From a virus, in IMG/VR virus record IMGVR_UViG_3300027777_000119, positions 1 to 28,034 of that record: a stretch of 28,034 nt of DNA. One strand, written 5' to 3'. Every line of letters starts with the position of its first letter. Position 1 is the stretch's first letter. Shown here piece by piece: positions 27,914-28,034 of the stretch. Position numbers and translations under genes: made by a program. The notes beneath the pieces were generated by a model, which had not been told where the DNA came from, made no database searches, and was given only the letters and a program-made list of their open reading frames with translations.

Positions 27914-28034
27914 TCAAAAAAACATGAAGAAGTTGCCAGCGTTTGCACCCGGAATAGGCGCTGCCGAAAATATCCACCCCGTATTGTTGCCGCCATTGGT
28001 GCTGTTTGCACCGGCATACCATGCAGCACCGCCT
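27914..28034 (-). CDS. C-terminal end of a Gly/Asn-rich structural protein
   Basis: Only the last 39 residues are inside the window; the gene enters from the right edge. The end is Gly/Ala/Asn-rich and aromatic (AWYAGANSTNGG, NTGWIF, FFMFF at the terminus), as at the end of fibre or virion proteins. The stop is 15 bases before the start of the 439-residue fibre gene, so both are in the same late transcript. Function cannot be assigned. Confidence 0.6.
   Translation of the reverse strand, partial: GGAAWYAGANSTNGGNNTGWIFSAAPIPGANAGNFFMFF

Noticed and set aside
1-28034. CRISPR array or tRNA genes
   Set aside because: No direct repeats with equal spacers outside coding repeats, and no cloverleaf-like sequence was noticed.

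Overview
This window is a continuous piece of a tailed double-stranded DNA phage (Caudoviricetes), most likely podovirus-like. Genes are packed almost end to end, and many start by overlapping the previous stop (ATGA, GTGA, TTGA or TAATG). There is no rRNA, tRNA, CRISPR array or insertion sequence. A 3TM-type holin, an M15 peptidase endolysin and a lytic transglycosylase point to a Gram-negative host. A proteobacterium is plausible, but the sequence alone does not prove it. Terminase, portal, capsid, DNA polymerase and integrase genes are not in the window, so lifestyle cannot be decided.

Layout. (1) Positions 1-8591, all minus strand: the early and replication arm. In order of transcription it encodes a small YdaS/Cro-type HTH regulator, a DUF1376 replication protein, a small conserved protein, a CHC2 primase zinc domain, a DnaB/gp4-type helicase, the resolvase RusA, a small conserved protein and a Ref-like HNH nuclease. 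These are followed by a long series of small accessory proteins, including a winged-helix protein, a likely papain-fold cysteine peptidase and a DnaJ-type zinc finger/DUF6011 protein. (2) Positions 8592-8714: a divergent control region. (3) Positions 8715-11631, plus strand: a short operon with an ssDNA-binding-like protein ending in an SSB-type acidic tip, an HNH endonuclease, and a PD-(D/E)XK nuclease with a QxxxY motif. (4) Positions 28034-11616, minus strand: the late arm. It has tail-fibre proteins, a seven-bladed beta-propeller protein, a lysis cassette, an adaptor-like protein, large tail proteins, and three large low-complexity proteins ending with a lytic transglycosylase. This order fits a podovirus tail plus ejection proteins. 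The plus operon and the late arm converge and overlap by 16 bases.

The most interesting signal is regulatory. Three leftward promoters in the early arm (near 1141-1170, 2964-2993 and 4919-4948) share one design: a TTGT-like -35 in two of the three, an 18-bp spacer, a TACACT -10, and an inverted repeat GTGTAA-N7-TTACAC over the -10 and spacer. A degenerate fourth copy lies at 8611-8629, next to the HTH regulator gene. Several leaders also carry a CTGC...GCAG hairpin just before the ribosome binding site, and two intergenic gaps carry the same C(UUCG)G hairpin. Together these suggest that the early arm is a set of coordinately repressed transcription units rather than one simple operon.

How the genes may work together (inference): the DUF1376 protein, primase zinc domain and helicase start replication. 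The SSB-like protein, PD-(D/E)XK nuclease, RusA and Ref-like protein would process recombining or branched DNA. The late arm makes the tail and lyses the cell.
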